Origin: Serpula lacrymans var. lacrymans S7.9
Lineage: Eukaryota; Basidiomycota; Agaricomycetes; Boletales; Serpulaceae
NCBI RefSeq assembly: GCF_000218685.1
Contig: NW_006763291.1
Span: forward strand, 2,202,308-2,266,307
DNA: 64,000 nt
Reading direction: 5' to 3'
The notes beneath the pieces were generated by a model that was not told where the DNA came from, ran no database searches, and worked only from the letters and a program-made list of their open reading frames with translations. Made by a program: the position numbers and the translations under genes. Of this stretch, positions 24,082 through 33,995 are shown piece after piece (the first letter of the stretch is position 1; the number at the start of each line of letters is the position of its first letter).

Positions 24082-26067
24082 CTATAGCTCTTGTTTTATC
24101 TCCTCTTCCTCTCTTCCCTTCAACTTCTGATCGTACCTCTGCAGCAGCAAACGGTCGACCCAACCATCCAGAGGAAACTCCTTCTCCCACTGGTTATGCA
24201 AATGCACCGAGAACACCTTCCTCAGCGCCCTATCCAACCCACCTCCCTCCTCCATCCCCAATCCCATCGTCCACATCCCACTCGACCTATCAGCCACAAA
24301 CGGATCCGGAAGGCGGTTATCCAGCCTGCACGCACGGGCGTCGCTGAAGCAGAACGGAAGAACTTTAAAGGGCGGGATGGACCCTGCCACGAGGCGTCGC
24401 CAGAGCTTGTGGTAGAGAAGTGACCCCCAGTCGGTTGAGTCTTGTCGAGGGGGCTGGGAGGTGGCCATGATGTGGAATGCCTCGCAGAGATAGGGTGAAT
24501 GTTGTCGAAAGTGCATGAGGGCGCCGTTGAAGGGCTGGTATGCCTTGTCTGTGATATATAGTGAGTGAGTGTGTAAGATGAAGAGGAGTGAGCGTTTACC
24601 ATAGCAATCCCATTGCGTGACAAACTCGTGCTCCAGCAACGGCGCAATGTCTCTCGTCATCAACGAGTCCATGTCGATCCACACGCCTCCATACGTCCAC
24701 ACGACCAACAACCTCACCAGATCGCCATCAATCCACGCCTTCTTATCATTCGACTGCAACAAACCACTCCCGTCCATCGGCGTGCCCTTGGCCAGTGCAG
24801 GTATATCCACCACGCGCAACTCGAACGAGTCCGGAAAGCGGCGCTCGTATTTTTGCAAGATGGGATTGGCACCCAGGTCCCCGTTCGACCACAACACGAG
24901 CCGCGCGTGGGATAGATCCTGCGTGGCGAAGAAAGACTTGAGCATCCACTCCTGCCTCGGGCCAAAAGCAGCCAAGTCGACTCGCCAGTACGTGTGGAAG
25001 TGGACGCGTTCGGAGGGGGGGACGTAGGGCACGAGGTGGGGCGGCGACGGAGGCGCTCTGATCGTCCCTGCAAAATCATAGCAGTCCATACCCATCCTCA
25101 TCGGCATCCCGGCCTCCACGTCCGTATGCGTGGGACCATAGACGTACTGCGAGACGTTGTACGCCGCGCTGACGCGCGCGGGCTCAAAGCAGCCCGAGAG
25201 CGGCAAGACGGGCACGATCTCGCGCTGGATCCACGCGCGCGGGTAGAGCACGAGCTCAGTGGGGCTCGTAGAAGATGAGATGAGGGCTGTGANNNNNNNN
25301 NNNNNNNNNNNNNNNNNNNNNNNNNNNNNNNNNNNNNNNNNNNNNNNNNNNNNNNNNNNNNNNNNNNNNNNNNNNNNNNNNNNNNNNNNNNNNNNNNNNN
25401 NNNNNNNNNNNNNNNNNNNNNNNNNNNNNNNNNNNNNNNNNNNNNNNNNNNNNNNNNNNNNNNNNNNNNNNNNNNNNNNNNNNNNNNNNNNNNNNNNNNN
25501 NNNNNNNNNNNNNNNNNNNNNNNNNNNNNNNNNNNNNNNNNNNNNNNNNNNNNNNNNNNNNNNNNNNNNNNNNNNNNNNNNNNNNNNNNNNNNNNNNNNN
25601 NNNNNNNNNNNNNNNNNNNNNNNNNNNNNNNNNNNNNNNNNNNNNNNNNNNNNNNNNNNNNNNNNNNNNNNNNNNNNNNNNNNNNNNNNNNNNNNNNNNN
25701 NNNNNNNNNNNNNNNNNNNNNCCCCGACTCCGAGGAGCCGTCCTCTCACCCTCGCCACCAGTCCCCGATGCATACACGTCCGCCCAGCGGAGCGCCTTTC
25801 ACCCTCAAATGTGCCATCTCCCTCGATCGCTCTTTTATCCCACCTGGTTCCGAAAGCAGACTCCAGGCCGAAGCAGGTGCGGGGGCGGATGGAGAGGCAG
25901 GGGCGGGGTGTGTGTGTTTTGGATTGGGAAGACGAGGGGCGGGGGGATCGGGGCGTGCGGCGGGAGGGCGAGGGGGAGGAGGAGCGGGAGGGGGGTCTGG
26001 TGGGAGGTTCGGAGGAGTCGGAGGGAACGGCGTACATGGGTAAACGGTCATAACCTGGTGGTGACAT
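24082..26067 (-). CDS. Second type II glycosyltransferase with DXD motif (paralogue), spans assembly gap
   Basis: Exon 2 is 24548-24082. Upstream exon sequence runs from 24600 to the N gap at 25293-25721 and then perhaps to the ATG at 26067 (MSPPGYDRLPMYAVP). The visible part aligns throughout with the glycosyltransferase at 21487-22775: VLPLSGCFEPARVSAAYNVS, GMPMRMGMDCYDFAGT, RQEWMLKSFFATQDL, LWSNGDLGANPILQKY, the DXD motif GGVWIDMD, HEFVTQWDCYG and the same intron phase and position. The C-terminus is FSVHLHNQWEKEFPLDGWV with a Lys/Glu-rich tail. The membrane anchor expected by comparison would fall in the gap. The 26067 part is very Pro/Ser/Arg-rich and its connection is not proven; the gap length happens to preserve frame but may be arbitrary. 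A tandem duplication around SDH5 is the likely origin. Confidence 0.8.
   Translation of the reverse strand: MSPPGYDRLPMYAVPSDSSEPPTRPPSRSSSPSPSRRTPRSPRPSSSQSKTHTPRPCLSIRPRTCFGLESAFGTRWDKRAIEGDGTFEGERRSAGRTCMHRGLVARVRGRLLGVGXXXXXXXXXXXXXXXXXXXXXXXXXXXXXXXXXXXXXXXXXXXXXXXXXXXXXXXXXXXXXXXXXXXXXXXXXXXXXXXXXXXXXXXXXXXXXXXXXXXXXXXXXXXXXXXXXXXXXXXXXXXXXXXXXXXXXXXXXXXXXXXXTALISSSTSPTELVLYPRAWIQREIVPVLPLSGCFEPARVSAAYNVSQYVYGPTHTDVEAGMPMRMGMDCYDFAGTIRAPPSPPHLVPYVPPSERVHFHTYWRVDLAAFGPRQEWMLKSFFATQDLSHARLVLWSNGDLGANPILQKYERRFPDSFELRVVDIPALAKGTPMDGSGLLQSNDKKAWIDGDLVRLLVVWTYGGVWIDMDSLMTRDIAPLLEHEFVTQWDCYGKRSLLFILHTHSLYITDKAYQPFNGALMHFRQHSPYLCEAFHIMATSQPPRQDSTDWGSLLYHKLWRRLVAGSIPPFKVLPFCFSDARACRLDNRLPDPFVADRSSGMWTMGLGMEEGGGLDRALRKVFSVHLHNQWEKEFPLDGWVDRLLLQRYDQKLKGREEEEIKQEL
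25293..25721. other. Assembly gap (429 N)
   Basis: A run of N interrupts the second glycosyltransferase gene. Flanking sequence is GC-rich, which may explain the gap. Confidence 0.99.
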
Positions 26068-26987
26068 GATGGAACGAATGCGAGCTGTAGATGTCGTGCT
26101 CGGTGCTCAGAAGGTACTTTTGTGAAGATTAGAAGCGAGTGGTAACTTGAAGGTCTCGACGTGAAATACGTGAGGGTGGTAGATACTAGGCTATAAGTTG
26201 ATTTTAGTACACCTCGATGGTAGCATGCGAACGTGGATGATACCTAGTTCGCTGACATCCAGTTCTCTGCGATATGTCGAGGACAAGACAAAGATCGCCC
26301 AGAGTGAGAACACTCCCGTCGAACTGGGGGAAACCGTGGTAACCGCCACACTTGGCACTGCAAATTGCTCAATATTCCGTCACTGTCACATTCCAGCATC
26401 CTTTCATCCTTTCTTCTCAACTCTTCAATCAAACAAATCTAGTATGGCTGAAATAATCACGTCGCTACTCTTATCTCGACATATCTTTAGAAAACTCGAT
26501 GGCGACACCCTTGAAGGAACGTCTTGGGCTTCAAGTTTGACGACCGTGCCTCCGAGGTTGGAACGTCACGAGCTTGCACCTTCTGTCATCTCCCAGAGCA
26601 GTCCTACACCAACGTGTGACTGAATGGGACAGCCAATCACGGTCTACCGATAATCAATAGCGTCTGCTGCCAGGAATTCATGCCATACCGATGATGCATG
26701 GACGCATACCCCAGTTTTTTTTAATGCTGCACCATGATACCAAGAAGGCGCTACTGCCACTTCGGCTATCCTGCATGGAAAATGTCACCCGCAGTGCTCG
26801 CACACAACTTATCTTCACGCCCATGTTATCCGAACCTTGCTCAGACCCGGCGTCAACGTTCATCAGAGGGTGCTCTTAGCTCGAAGAGCATGTCCCCGTC
26901 TGGCGTCTAAAAGGTCGTGATATTTATTGCACTCAGATAAACAGGCGCTCCGTCATATTAGACGCCTACCTCGACGATAACCACCAG
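26068..26987. other. Intergenic region with weak open frames
   Basis: A 60-codon frame at 26443-26623 begins MAEIITSLLLSRH after an A/C-rich leader-like stretch, but shows no motif. Nothing else is supported. Confidence 0.4.
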
Positions 26988-27623
26988 TCAAGCATGTATC
27001 AGCAGCCCAGTTATTTTTACTGAGCCCGCTATGCACGGTCCGCTTTGGCGCCTCCTCAAGGTCTTGCATGAGGCGTCTATCGCCTGGCGCTTATTTATTA
27101 TCTTGCAATTATGAACCATTACACGGCGACAAATATATTCTGCAATAGCGCTGATCATTTTCTCACAAGGCACGACCGTTTGCGAGTTTATAGCGGGGCC
27201 ATTGAATGATACCTTTTCAAAGTTTCTGACTTCAAAACCGGTTGAGATTCTTTTCGTCGTTCGGGGGCCTGCCACGTCTCCGCTTTCTAGCTTTCTGATA
27301 TCCCAGGGTGCTACGTTAGAGACATGAAAAAGGCATGACTTGGTTGCCGTCAACCTCCACTGACTTGGTAAGTTCTCCGTTGGATTGAAGCCTATATTGA
27401 ACACACCAGGTGACCAGTACGCACGGGGGCGAAGGATCATCGGTCCCCTCTTCTCGTACAAATCGAGATGACCCATCTCAAACCGTACGACACGACCTCT
27501 TTTGACCTGTCGAAGATCCTGCGCTTCAGGTTCCGCCTGTATAGAGGAGTGCGATGTGCAAGCTTCATAATATATCCCGCCATAAAGTCGTAGCAGATGT
27601 TTACTTTTAAGCTTGACAACCAA
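26988..27623 (-). CDS. Unrecognised 211-codon open frame
   Basis: One uninterrupted minus-strand frame of 211 codons, with no domain that I recognise, no membrane segment and no signal peptide. Composition is ordinary, with several basic clusters. The uninterrupted length is unusual for this intron-dense genome. It could be a chance frame, a lineage-specific gene or an exon of a larger model. I give no function. Confidence 0.25.
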   Translation of the reverse strand: MVVKLKSKHLLRLYGGIYYEACTSHSSIQAEPEAQDLRQVKRGRVVRFEMGHLDLYEKRGPMILRPRAYWSPGVFNIGFNPTENLPSQWRLTATKSCLFHVSNVAPWDIRKLESGDVAGPRTTKRISTGFEVRNFEKVSFNGPAINSQTVVPCEKMISAIAEYICRRVMVHNCKIINKRQAIDASCKTLRRRQSGPCIAGSVKITGLLIHA

Positions 27624-27862
27624 GCTTTGCCGAGTTAAATACAGTCACGTGATCATGACGTACTTGTTCCCTTCTAGCTGCACATACATATTCGGATCCT
27701 CGTTTTAGCCCCGTGGCTGGTTGTCCCAGGGAATGGACGTCGGCAGGTTTACATGCAGCACTGGCAGACTGAAGCATTGCCCCCATCTGACACCCATGAA
27801 TACCTGTCTTTCACTGAACCATCTACTTTACACTCATCTTTTTCTGCAAAGAACTAGTGAAA

Positions 27863-29284
27863 ATGTCCCTATTGGCTATCCTGAGCACAGTCTTAGCGCT
27901 TTTAGACCAACTTCCGGTACGTTTCGCCCCACCACGGGTTGCCGTTTTCTAACCCAGTCCTTTTCGGTGCGCATGTTCTTTGTTTTTATAAACTGTCGCC
28001 ACAGGTGGGGAGATAGCGTCTTGACTGCAGAGATGATCTGGCTCATCACATGTTTGATACCTACAGTTTTGCGATTCGCAAGAGCACGTCACCAAATATC
28101 ATTCTACGAACTTTGTCCCCTCGCTTGAAGATGTCCAGTCTATCCGAGACTTGATTTCGGATCGCGAGACGCAGCTCGCCAGTCTGAACAGTGAGATTTT
28201 CCAAGTGGACAACGTCATGGAGCGTCTGCGGGCGGCACGCACGGTGCTGGTGAAGAGCAGGACGCATGTGGAGGGTTCGTTGAGATCGCACAAGACACTC
28301 GTCTCTGCCGTCCGCCGGCTCCCAGCCGAAATCATGGGCGAGATATTCATACAGTGTCTACCGTGCGAACACTACATCAGACCACGGGTGGAAGACTGCC
28401 CCTTGCTCTTGACTCGGGTCTGCCGCAGCTGGAGGACAATCGCGTTGTCTGTACCCCAATTATGGTGTTCCCTTTCTGTTTCGCTGCAAAAGGCAACGGG
28501 GCACTCGTCCTCACCCTACGAAGCGTGGCTCGCGAGGGCTAAGAGCCTTCCCCTATCCATCGGTGTTATCGTGGATGACAACGATGCTCTGGCTGGCGTG
28601 ATGAAGAGACATCAGCCGATGAATTGGCTGCGGCCCTATATTACGCGTTGTAGGGATCTTTGGGTGGCGACCACAAACGGAAACCCCTTCTGCGAGGTTC
28701 TGCAGTGTACCCCGTCCCTGGAGCGCCTGCAACTGACGGGATGCAGACTTCCCAACGAAGGTTTTGTGATCTCAGATACAGCCACCCGTCTGCGCACTCT
28801 GTGCCTTCGCTTTGTCGGCCAAGACGTAGAGTCTCTGGCCACCCTCAATCCCCCCTGGGCCCGCCTAACAGACCTGACATTGACCTTCTCGAATCTTAGC
28901 GGACAATCGTTCCTACGCGTCCTGCAGAGCTGTCCCCTGCTCGAGCGACTCTCTCTCTCGCTGGTTTCTGTCAACGACGCCGACATCACGCCGATACGCC
29001 AATCGGGGTGCCTGCACCATCCCTCGATACGCCGTATCGAGATCAGAGTATCGAAAGGGTTTGATATCCTGCTCGACGGGCTGACGCTTCCCCTGCTGCA
29101 AGAGCTCGAGGTCTGTTTCTGTGGCAGAGACTCGGGTGCCTGGCCACACTCGCAATTCAAGTCTTTCCTCATCCGATCGCTGTGCCCGCTAGAGCGCCTC
29201 GTCGTTCGCTGCTGGAAAAAGCTCTGTCCCAGCCATCTGGTGGAATATACGGAGATCTTGCCTTTGTTGCAAGCGCGCATGTGA
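27863..29284 (+). CDS. F-box protein with leucine-rich C-terminal region
   Basis: The main exon, from about 28067 to 29284, reads SLEDVQSIRDLISDRETQLASLNSEI, a heptad-like coiled coil, then an F-box at about 65 residues further on (VRRLPAEIMGEIFIQCLP...PLLLTRVCRSWRTIALSVPQLWCSL). A region of repeated leucine-rich units follows (PSLERLQLTGCRL, RLRTLCLRFVG, ARLTDLTLTFSNL, PLLERLSLSLVSV). This is the very expanded Agaricomycete F-box architecture. F-box proteins link substrates to Skp1-Cullin1 ubiquitin ligases; the substrate is unknown. A probable first exon is 27863-27916 (MSLLAILSTVLALLDQLP), ending in a GTACGT donor and in phase with an acceptor at 28066. The intervening 150 nt may contain more than one intron, so the N-terminus is tentative. 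Confidence 0.82.
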
Positions 29285-29572
29285 GCGAGTGGACATGTTG
29301 GGCTGGTGGAGCGGAGGGCTTTATTGGGCTTTTTTTAAATCTTTCATCACTTTTTTTTTAGAGGTGGGATGCGGTGGGTGGGGCTTGTGATGTGAGGATA
29401 ATGGTGATATACTAATTTTTTTCCCGTACAAAGTGTTAGAATATACTCTGACATACCAATACTCCATAGGATAATACCTCTGATTTGTAAGCCAGCCCAG
29501 TATGCAGCAGCTATTCTGTGTAAGACGTCCGTGGTTGCATGTCATGTTTAAGATCCTACATGGTATAACCTT

Positions 29573-29644
29573 GGCCATATAGCTCAATTGGTAGAGCAGC
29601 TGGCATGTATCCAGAAGGTTCCAGGTTCAATCCCTGGTCTGGGC
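29573..29644 (+). tRNA. Degenerate tRNA-like sequence (pseudo-tRNA or SINE head)
   Basis: A 72-nt stretch has a perfect D-arm context (TAGCTCAATTGGTAGAGC, A box) and a perfect T-arm (CCAGG TTCAATC CCTGG, B box). The anticodon stem pairs 4 of 5 and the acceptor stem 5 of 7. The anticodon loop reads CATGTAT, lacking the universal T33, so no anticodon can be assigned safely. It is therefore probably a tRNA pseudogene or the Pol III promoter of a tRNA-derived SINE rather than a working tRNA. Confidence 0.55.
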
Positions 29645-30178
29645 ATTATCCAATTTTATCACAAAGGGTGCCATCCTGGGGCGTTATATGCGTAGCAATG
29701 TGTGCAGATCTGAGTCGGTTTGGGGGGTGTGATTTTTTGTTGTAGGGGATCAAGTCAAGTACAACCTAGCAAATAATGTATACTATCAATTCTAAGGAAC
29801 CGTGAATCATGAACCAAACACTCCATGTCAATGCTGGCTGGAACTTGTCACCCATGTCTCAGAAACGCAGCGATGCAGTCTTTACTGACTTTTTGCAAGA
29901 CAGCAACTGTCACTCAAACTCGGAGTTTCTAGATCCGTAGTATGGTATGGTTATTATTAAATTATATTTTTTATTGTCACATCATGCTATCAACGCTAAC
30001 TTTAAGGTATGTTTTTGACATCATATTCACATTGGCACTTATCTTCCCGACATTCAATACTAAACAGAGACAAACTGCGACACATTTATCACTGAGGAAG
30101 CGGCCGTGGCCCACTCTGGGGGAGCTTCTGCAAATACGCACAGAATTTCTTGAAAAAAAAATGTCAGGCTGGTACGGG
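29645..30178. other. AT-rich region, no gene seen
   Basis: This lies between the tRNA-like sequence and the first LTR. It has short frames only. Confidence 0.5.
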
Positions 30179-30596
30179 TGTTACGATAACACAATTTTCA
30201 GACCTTTCCTTTAATTTTCATTCTCCGCTTTAACCTTTTTTACTATAGTTCACACTCCGTGCCATGCGGCACTTTCCTTTTTCGTTCTAACCCCACCTTC
30301 TCGCGCAGTGCTGCCTTTATTCTTCTTCTAGACACAAACTTTCTCATGCAGTGGAGCTGGTCACACAAGCTGCGTCCTCTGACATCATCAGCCACTGCTT
30401 TTATCAACTGTACAGTACATAGGTACAAACACTCTGTATTAGTATAAATACCCCAATAGATCAAGGAGACTCCTCAGCGAGTCCTCCTGTTGTATACCAA
30501 CAAACTCTCTGCAGCTTAAGGGGTAACCGCTCCCTCCTCACTACCTTTATAGTGTGTTCTTGTGTGTGCCAGAGTAACTAACTCTTGGTTGTTACA
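30179..30596 (+). repeat. Element 1, 5' LTR
   Basis: The LTR begins TGTTAC and ends GGTTGTTACA. A TATA box (TATAAATA at 30443-30450) precedes a probable transcript start near 30477. It differs from the 3' LTR at nine internal positions, all transitions and all in the first 210 bases. Confidence 0.9.
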
Positions 30597-30607
30597 TTAG
30601 GACTTGC
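30477..30607 (+). promoter_or_regulatory. Element 1 probable self-priming pair
   Basis: GCGAGTCCT in the LTR (30477-30485, about 34 bases after the TATA box) is complementary to AGGACTTGC (30599-30607), just downstream of the LTR, except for one position that reads as a transition. This is the geometry used by self-priming Tf1/sushi-type elements. Confidence 0.5.
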
Positions 30608-30717
30608 TCTTCTACTCTCTTGCACGTTGTACAAAAAGTCCCACTGGGCACCCGGACTCCAGGGTGAAGGAGATTTGGTTATTGTTTAGGAATATCCCAC
30701 ATAGCAGATAGGTGCGC

Positions 30718-32535
30718 TGTCATGCACCAAAGTTGATTTGTAGCATGGACAGGTGTCAATAACAAAGCAAATATTCAAAAAGACTCGCCTTTGCGCCACA
30801 CAGGCACAGTGCCACGTGGAATAGTAATTAATATTGCCCTTTTTGAACTTGTGGCTGATCAGCACCACCTCTTTTAGGCAATCCAGTCACGCTCACCTTT
30901 GCTTTTCCATCCGGTACTTTCCGTGTTTTGGCATTTTGGCAAATTTTCGCGTCGCCACTGGCTACACATTGCATTGCGCCCTCGCTTTTGTCGTTTCCTT
31001 CACTTCCCTTCCTTTGCCTAGCCCCACCATGGGCCCCTTCCTCTCCTTTTTATTCTCACCTGATGGTCGTTTCTGGATACCCATTCTAATCCACTTTTTC
31101 ATCACCTCCACCCTCCTCCTCCTCATCTTCTTTGCTCCCCCACCATTTCTGATGTCACCACTTCCTATCCACTTCCGTCGCCGATCCGTCAACTACCACG
31201 TGCCACTGCTGATATCAGCAAAGCCCCGGCGGCCGGTTCAAATAGGGCAACAGGTCCATCTTTATGATGTCGATCTACCATCATATACTATCAAAACATT
31301 GGTCGCTCGTCTTGCCTGGTTGGAGCGTGGGTGGGTAGTTTTTGAGCTGGAGAAGGTTCATCTCCTTGCGTTGCCCATGTTCATTGCTGTCCCATTCACT
31401 TGAGTACACTTATCATTTGTCCATCATCTTCGCTACAGCTACACCTACCACACGCTGCCTGGGACTCACTTGTTCCAAATTGGGACTACTCCTCTCCCTC
31501 CCTCGTTTGACCAGGTGGTCCAACACAACCAGTCCATTGGTAAGGCCATGGAACTGTCAGATTTGGACTAGGTGGTGGACTGGTGGCTCCAGTTTCTTTT
31601 TTTCCAGCAGAACATTCAATCACAGTGCGATTATTTTTGATTTTTGAATCATTTTTATGGACACATATTTTTTAGAATGCCTGACTGACAATAAAGGAAC
31701 TGTGTTGATACTGATAGTGTTTTGCCTTGCCCTTTTTTTTACTGCATCTTCCCATGACATCATGATTTTCCTGCTCTCTTTTTGCTATTGGACTTTACTT
31801 TATGGCTGTACAAACCTGTGACATTACTCACAGCATTCATTGTTCTATCCCTTTCTTTTCCTTTTTTTGACAATCTTATCCTGTACTACCTACGCAGGAT
31901 TCGTCAGCATACATTCCTTCCTTCATGTTCTTTCTCATTCTTTTTGCACAGCTATACTGTGCATAGCCTACTTTTCTTTTACTATATAAACCCCTGTATT
32001 TTACCTTGTAAAAAAAAACAAGAACTCCAATCCAGACTTCTTCTCTACTCTCAAGTTCACTACTCTGCTACTTGTGATCCAGTGTGGTCACAACACTTCC
32101 CACTTCTACCACTGTCAACTGCTGTCATCGTCACTTCCCACTTTTGAAGTCATTGTCATCCCTTTCAATTAGAGTCCTTCTGAGCACTACAGTTTGTGCG
32201 TCAGAAGCCTGCTATCACTGGGAACCTCGTCACCTCGTCATCCTCGTCATTCTCAAACCTACCTTGTGCTACAATTAGCAAGGTAGTGCTCATCTATACT
32301 CGTCACTAAGCCCCTATCTTCTATAAATTCAACTATCCCTCCTCCTCAAAACCCACACTCATACATCTCTGGGTTTTACTTTGAAGGATCTTTATACGTA
32401 CCACCCCACGAACAACCAGACCACTCCACTGTTCTAGGAGGCAAAGCCCATAAACAAGTTCTGTGGAATCTGGGAGGATTGTGTGTTAGTTTGTTTTTGT
32501 GTGTGGTTTTCTAACAGCAGTTCTCATCATCGACA
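30718..32535 (+). repeat. 1.8-kb solo LTR, copy A, in the Element 1 leader
   Basis: The insertion begins TGTCATGCACC, ends CATCATCGACA, and is flanked by GCGC on both sides (30714-30717 and 32536-32539), a 4-bp target duplication. TG...CA ends and an internal TATA box (TATATAAACCC near 31983) fit an LTR. A second copy is inverted at 46177-47993. An open frame at 30834-31403 is not conserved enough to call a gene. Confidence 0.82.
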
Positions 32536-32758
32536 GCGCTCTTTGCGACCGGCCTTGTAGTGCTTTGGGAGAAGAAACAAAACCTTTGATACGCGGCTCC
32601 CAGCAATAAAGGGAGTACCATAGCTCAGCAGTTGGTGTGGAACCTCTGTTGATTAGATTTTAGAATACAAAAACTTCTTCTTCGAATACCTCTGACTGGG
32701 CCGGGCACTTGCCTGCGCCAGTCTGGAGAAGGGTTGACAGCTTAACAAGCGGACCACC

Positions 32759-32782
32759 CCCTGACAACCGTTTGGACCAGGG
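32759..32782 (+). ncRNA. Leader RNA hairpin, Element 1 version
   Basis: A perfect 5-bp stem CCCTG/CAGGG encloses ACAACCGTTTGGAC. The same loop in Elements 2 and 3 is enclosed by a wholly different but also perfect stem. Confidence 0.6.
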
Positions 32783-32934
32783 TTTATTACGAATACCTTT
32801 TATATAATTTTCAAACTATAGTGTGGGTAGTCGGAGATTGAGATCCGATACTCAGCTGGGAAGAGGTTGATCCGCAGATAGCAAGCGGGGACCCCCAGTT
32901 ACCTTTTTTTTACTTTACAAGAGAACAAGTCGAC

Positions 32935-33990
32935 ATGTTGTCGCAACCTCAAATGGATGTCAACGCTCTGTTGTACAACATGCGTGCACAGATCTTGACA
33001 TTGACCACTCAACTTGCTGAGCTACAGGCAAACCCCCTGCAGCAGCACCCTCGGTGGAAAAGAAGTTCAACAAGAAAGTCGAAGTCGTTGCTGACCCCAG
33101 CGCCTTCGAAGGAGACAGAGCACAATTTGCTGAATGGTGGATAAAACTCCAAATATGGGTTAAGGCAAATTGGGACGCATTTGCCGACAATTTTGAGGTA
33201 GCCACTGCGGTGCTATCTCGACTAAAGGGACCTGTGGCGGGTCAATACACCCAAGTTAGATTACAGGAATGCTACACCGTGGGAGTGTGGCCCACCTGGG
33301 ACGATCTCAAAGTAGAGATCAAAAAATATTTCAAACCGCAAACTGAGCGTGACTGGGTGTGTCAGCAAATCCGTTCCTTCAAATAAGGCAACATGAGAAC
33401 GGATGATTTCATAACCCAGTTCCTGGCCCTCTCCATCCAAGGGGGTCTTGGTAATGAACATGCAGTAGAGCTGCTGGAACGCAATGTGAACCCCCACATT
33501 GCAGAACAGCTTTATCTGCAGGATATGAGAAATGAGAATCTCTCTCAAGCAGCAGAGGAGGTTCAAAAAATAGGTAGAGCCATAGAGCTCTACAAAATGC
33601 ACCAAGGTGGCAAGACCACCAAAAACAACCATTCCCAGAGGCGCCCTGGGTCATCAAACCAACATAATCATTCTCACGGGTTCAAGCCATTCGGGCTGCA
33701 ACCAGGGCAGGGAGCCCCCATGGATATCGGCACGGTCAAAGGAGGACAGATGCGCAGATTCAAGGGCAACTGCTACAATTGCGGCAAAGAGGGACACACA
33801 TCCTGAGACTGCAGAAAAGGAGCGCAGGCCCACTCAACAAAAAAATAATCAAGGGCGCCAATTAGAATCCGAAAAACCGGATGATCGGCTCCAGACTCTG
33901 GCTGGTTGATCCTACGACAAAATCCGGGCCTTCTTCTACGATCAGCAGGCTGCTAAAATGAAAGCTCAGGGAAAAGAGTTTGGAGCTTAG
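32935..33990 (+). pseudogene. Element 1 gag, inactivated
   Basis: The gag-type sequence includes FEGDRAQFAEWWIKLQIW, a coiled capsid-like region and a CCHC zinc knuckle (CYNCGKEGHTS-DC at about 33770-33812). It is broken by a frameshift near 33050, TAA at 33384 (a CAA codon by comparison with typical KQGN) and TGA at 33804 (a Trp codon in the knuckle), and by a further shift in an A run after 33830. Gag would package the element RNA into virus-like particles. Confidence 0.8.
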
Positions 33991-33995
33991 GTCAC

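Noticed and set aside
25259..26053. Plus-strand frame across the assembly gap
   Set aside because: Its continuity depends on N bases; the glycosyltransferase on the other strand accounts for the right-hand flank.
30834..31403. Long open frame inside the 1.8-kb solo LTR (counterpart at 47203-47877)
   Set aside because: The two copies differ by many non-conservative replacements and one is extended by a 2-nt indel. This looks neutral, so I do not call a gene.
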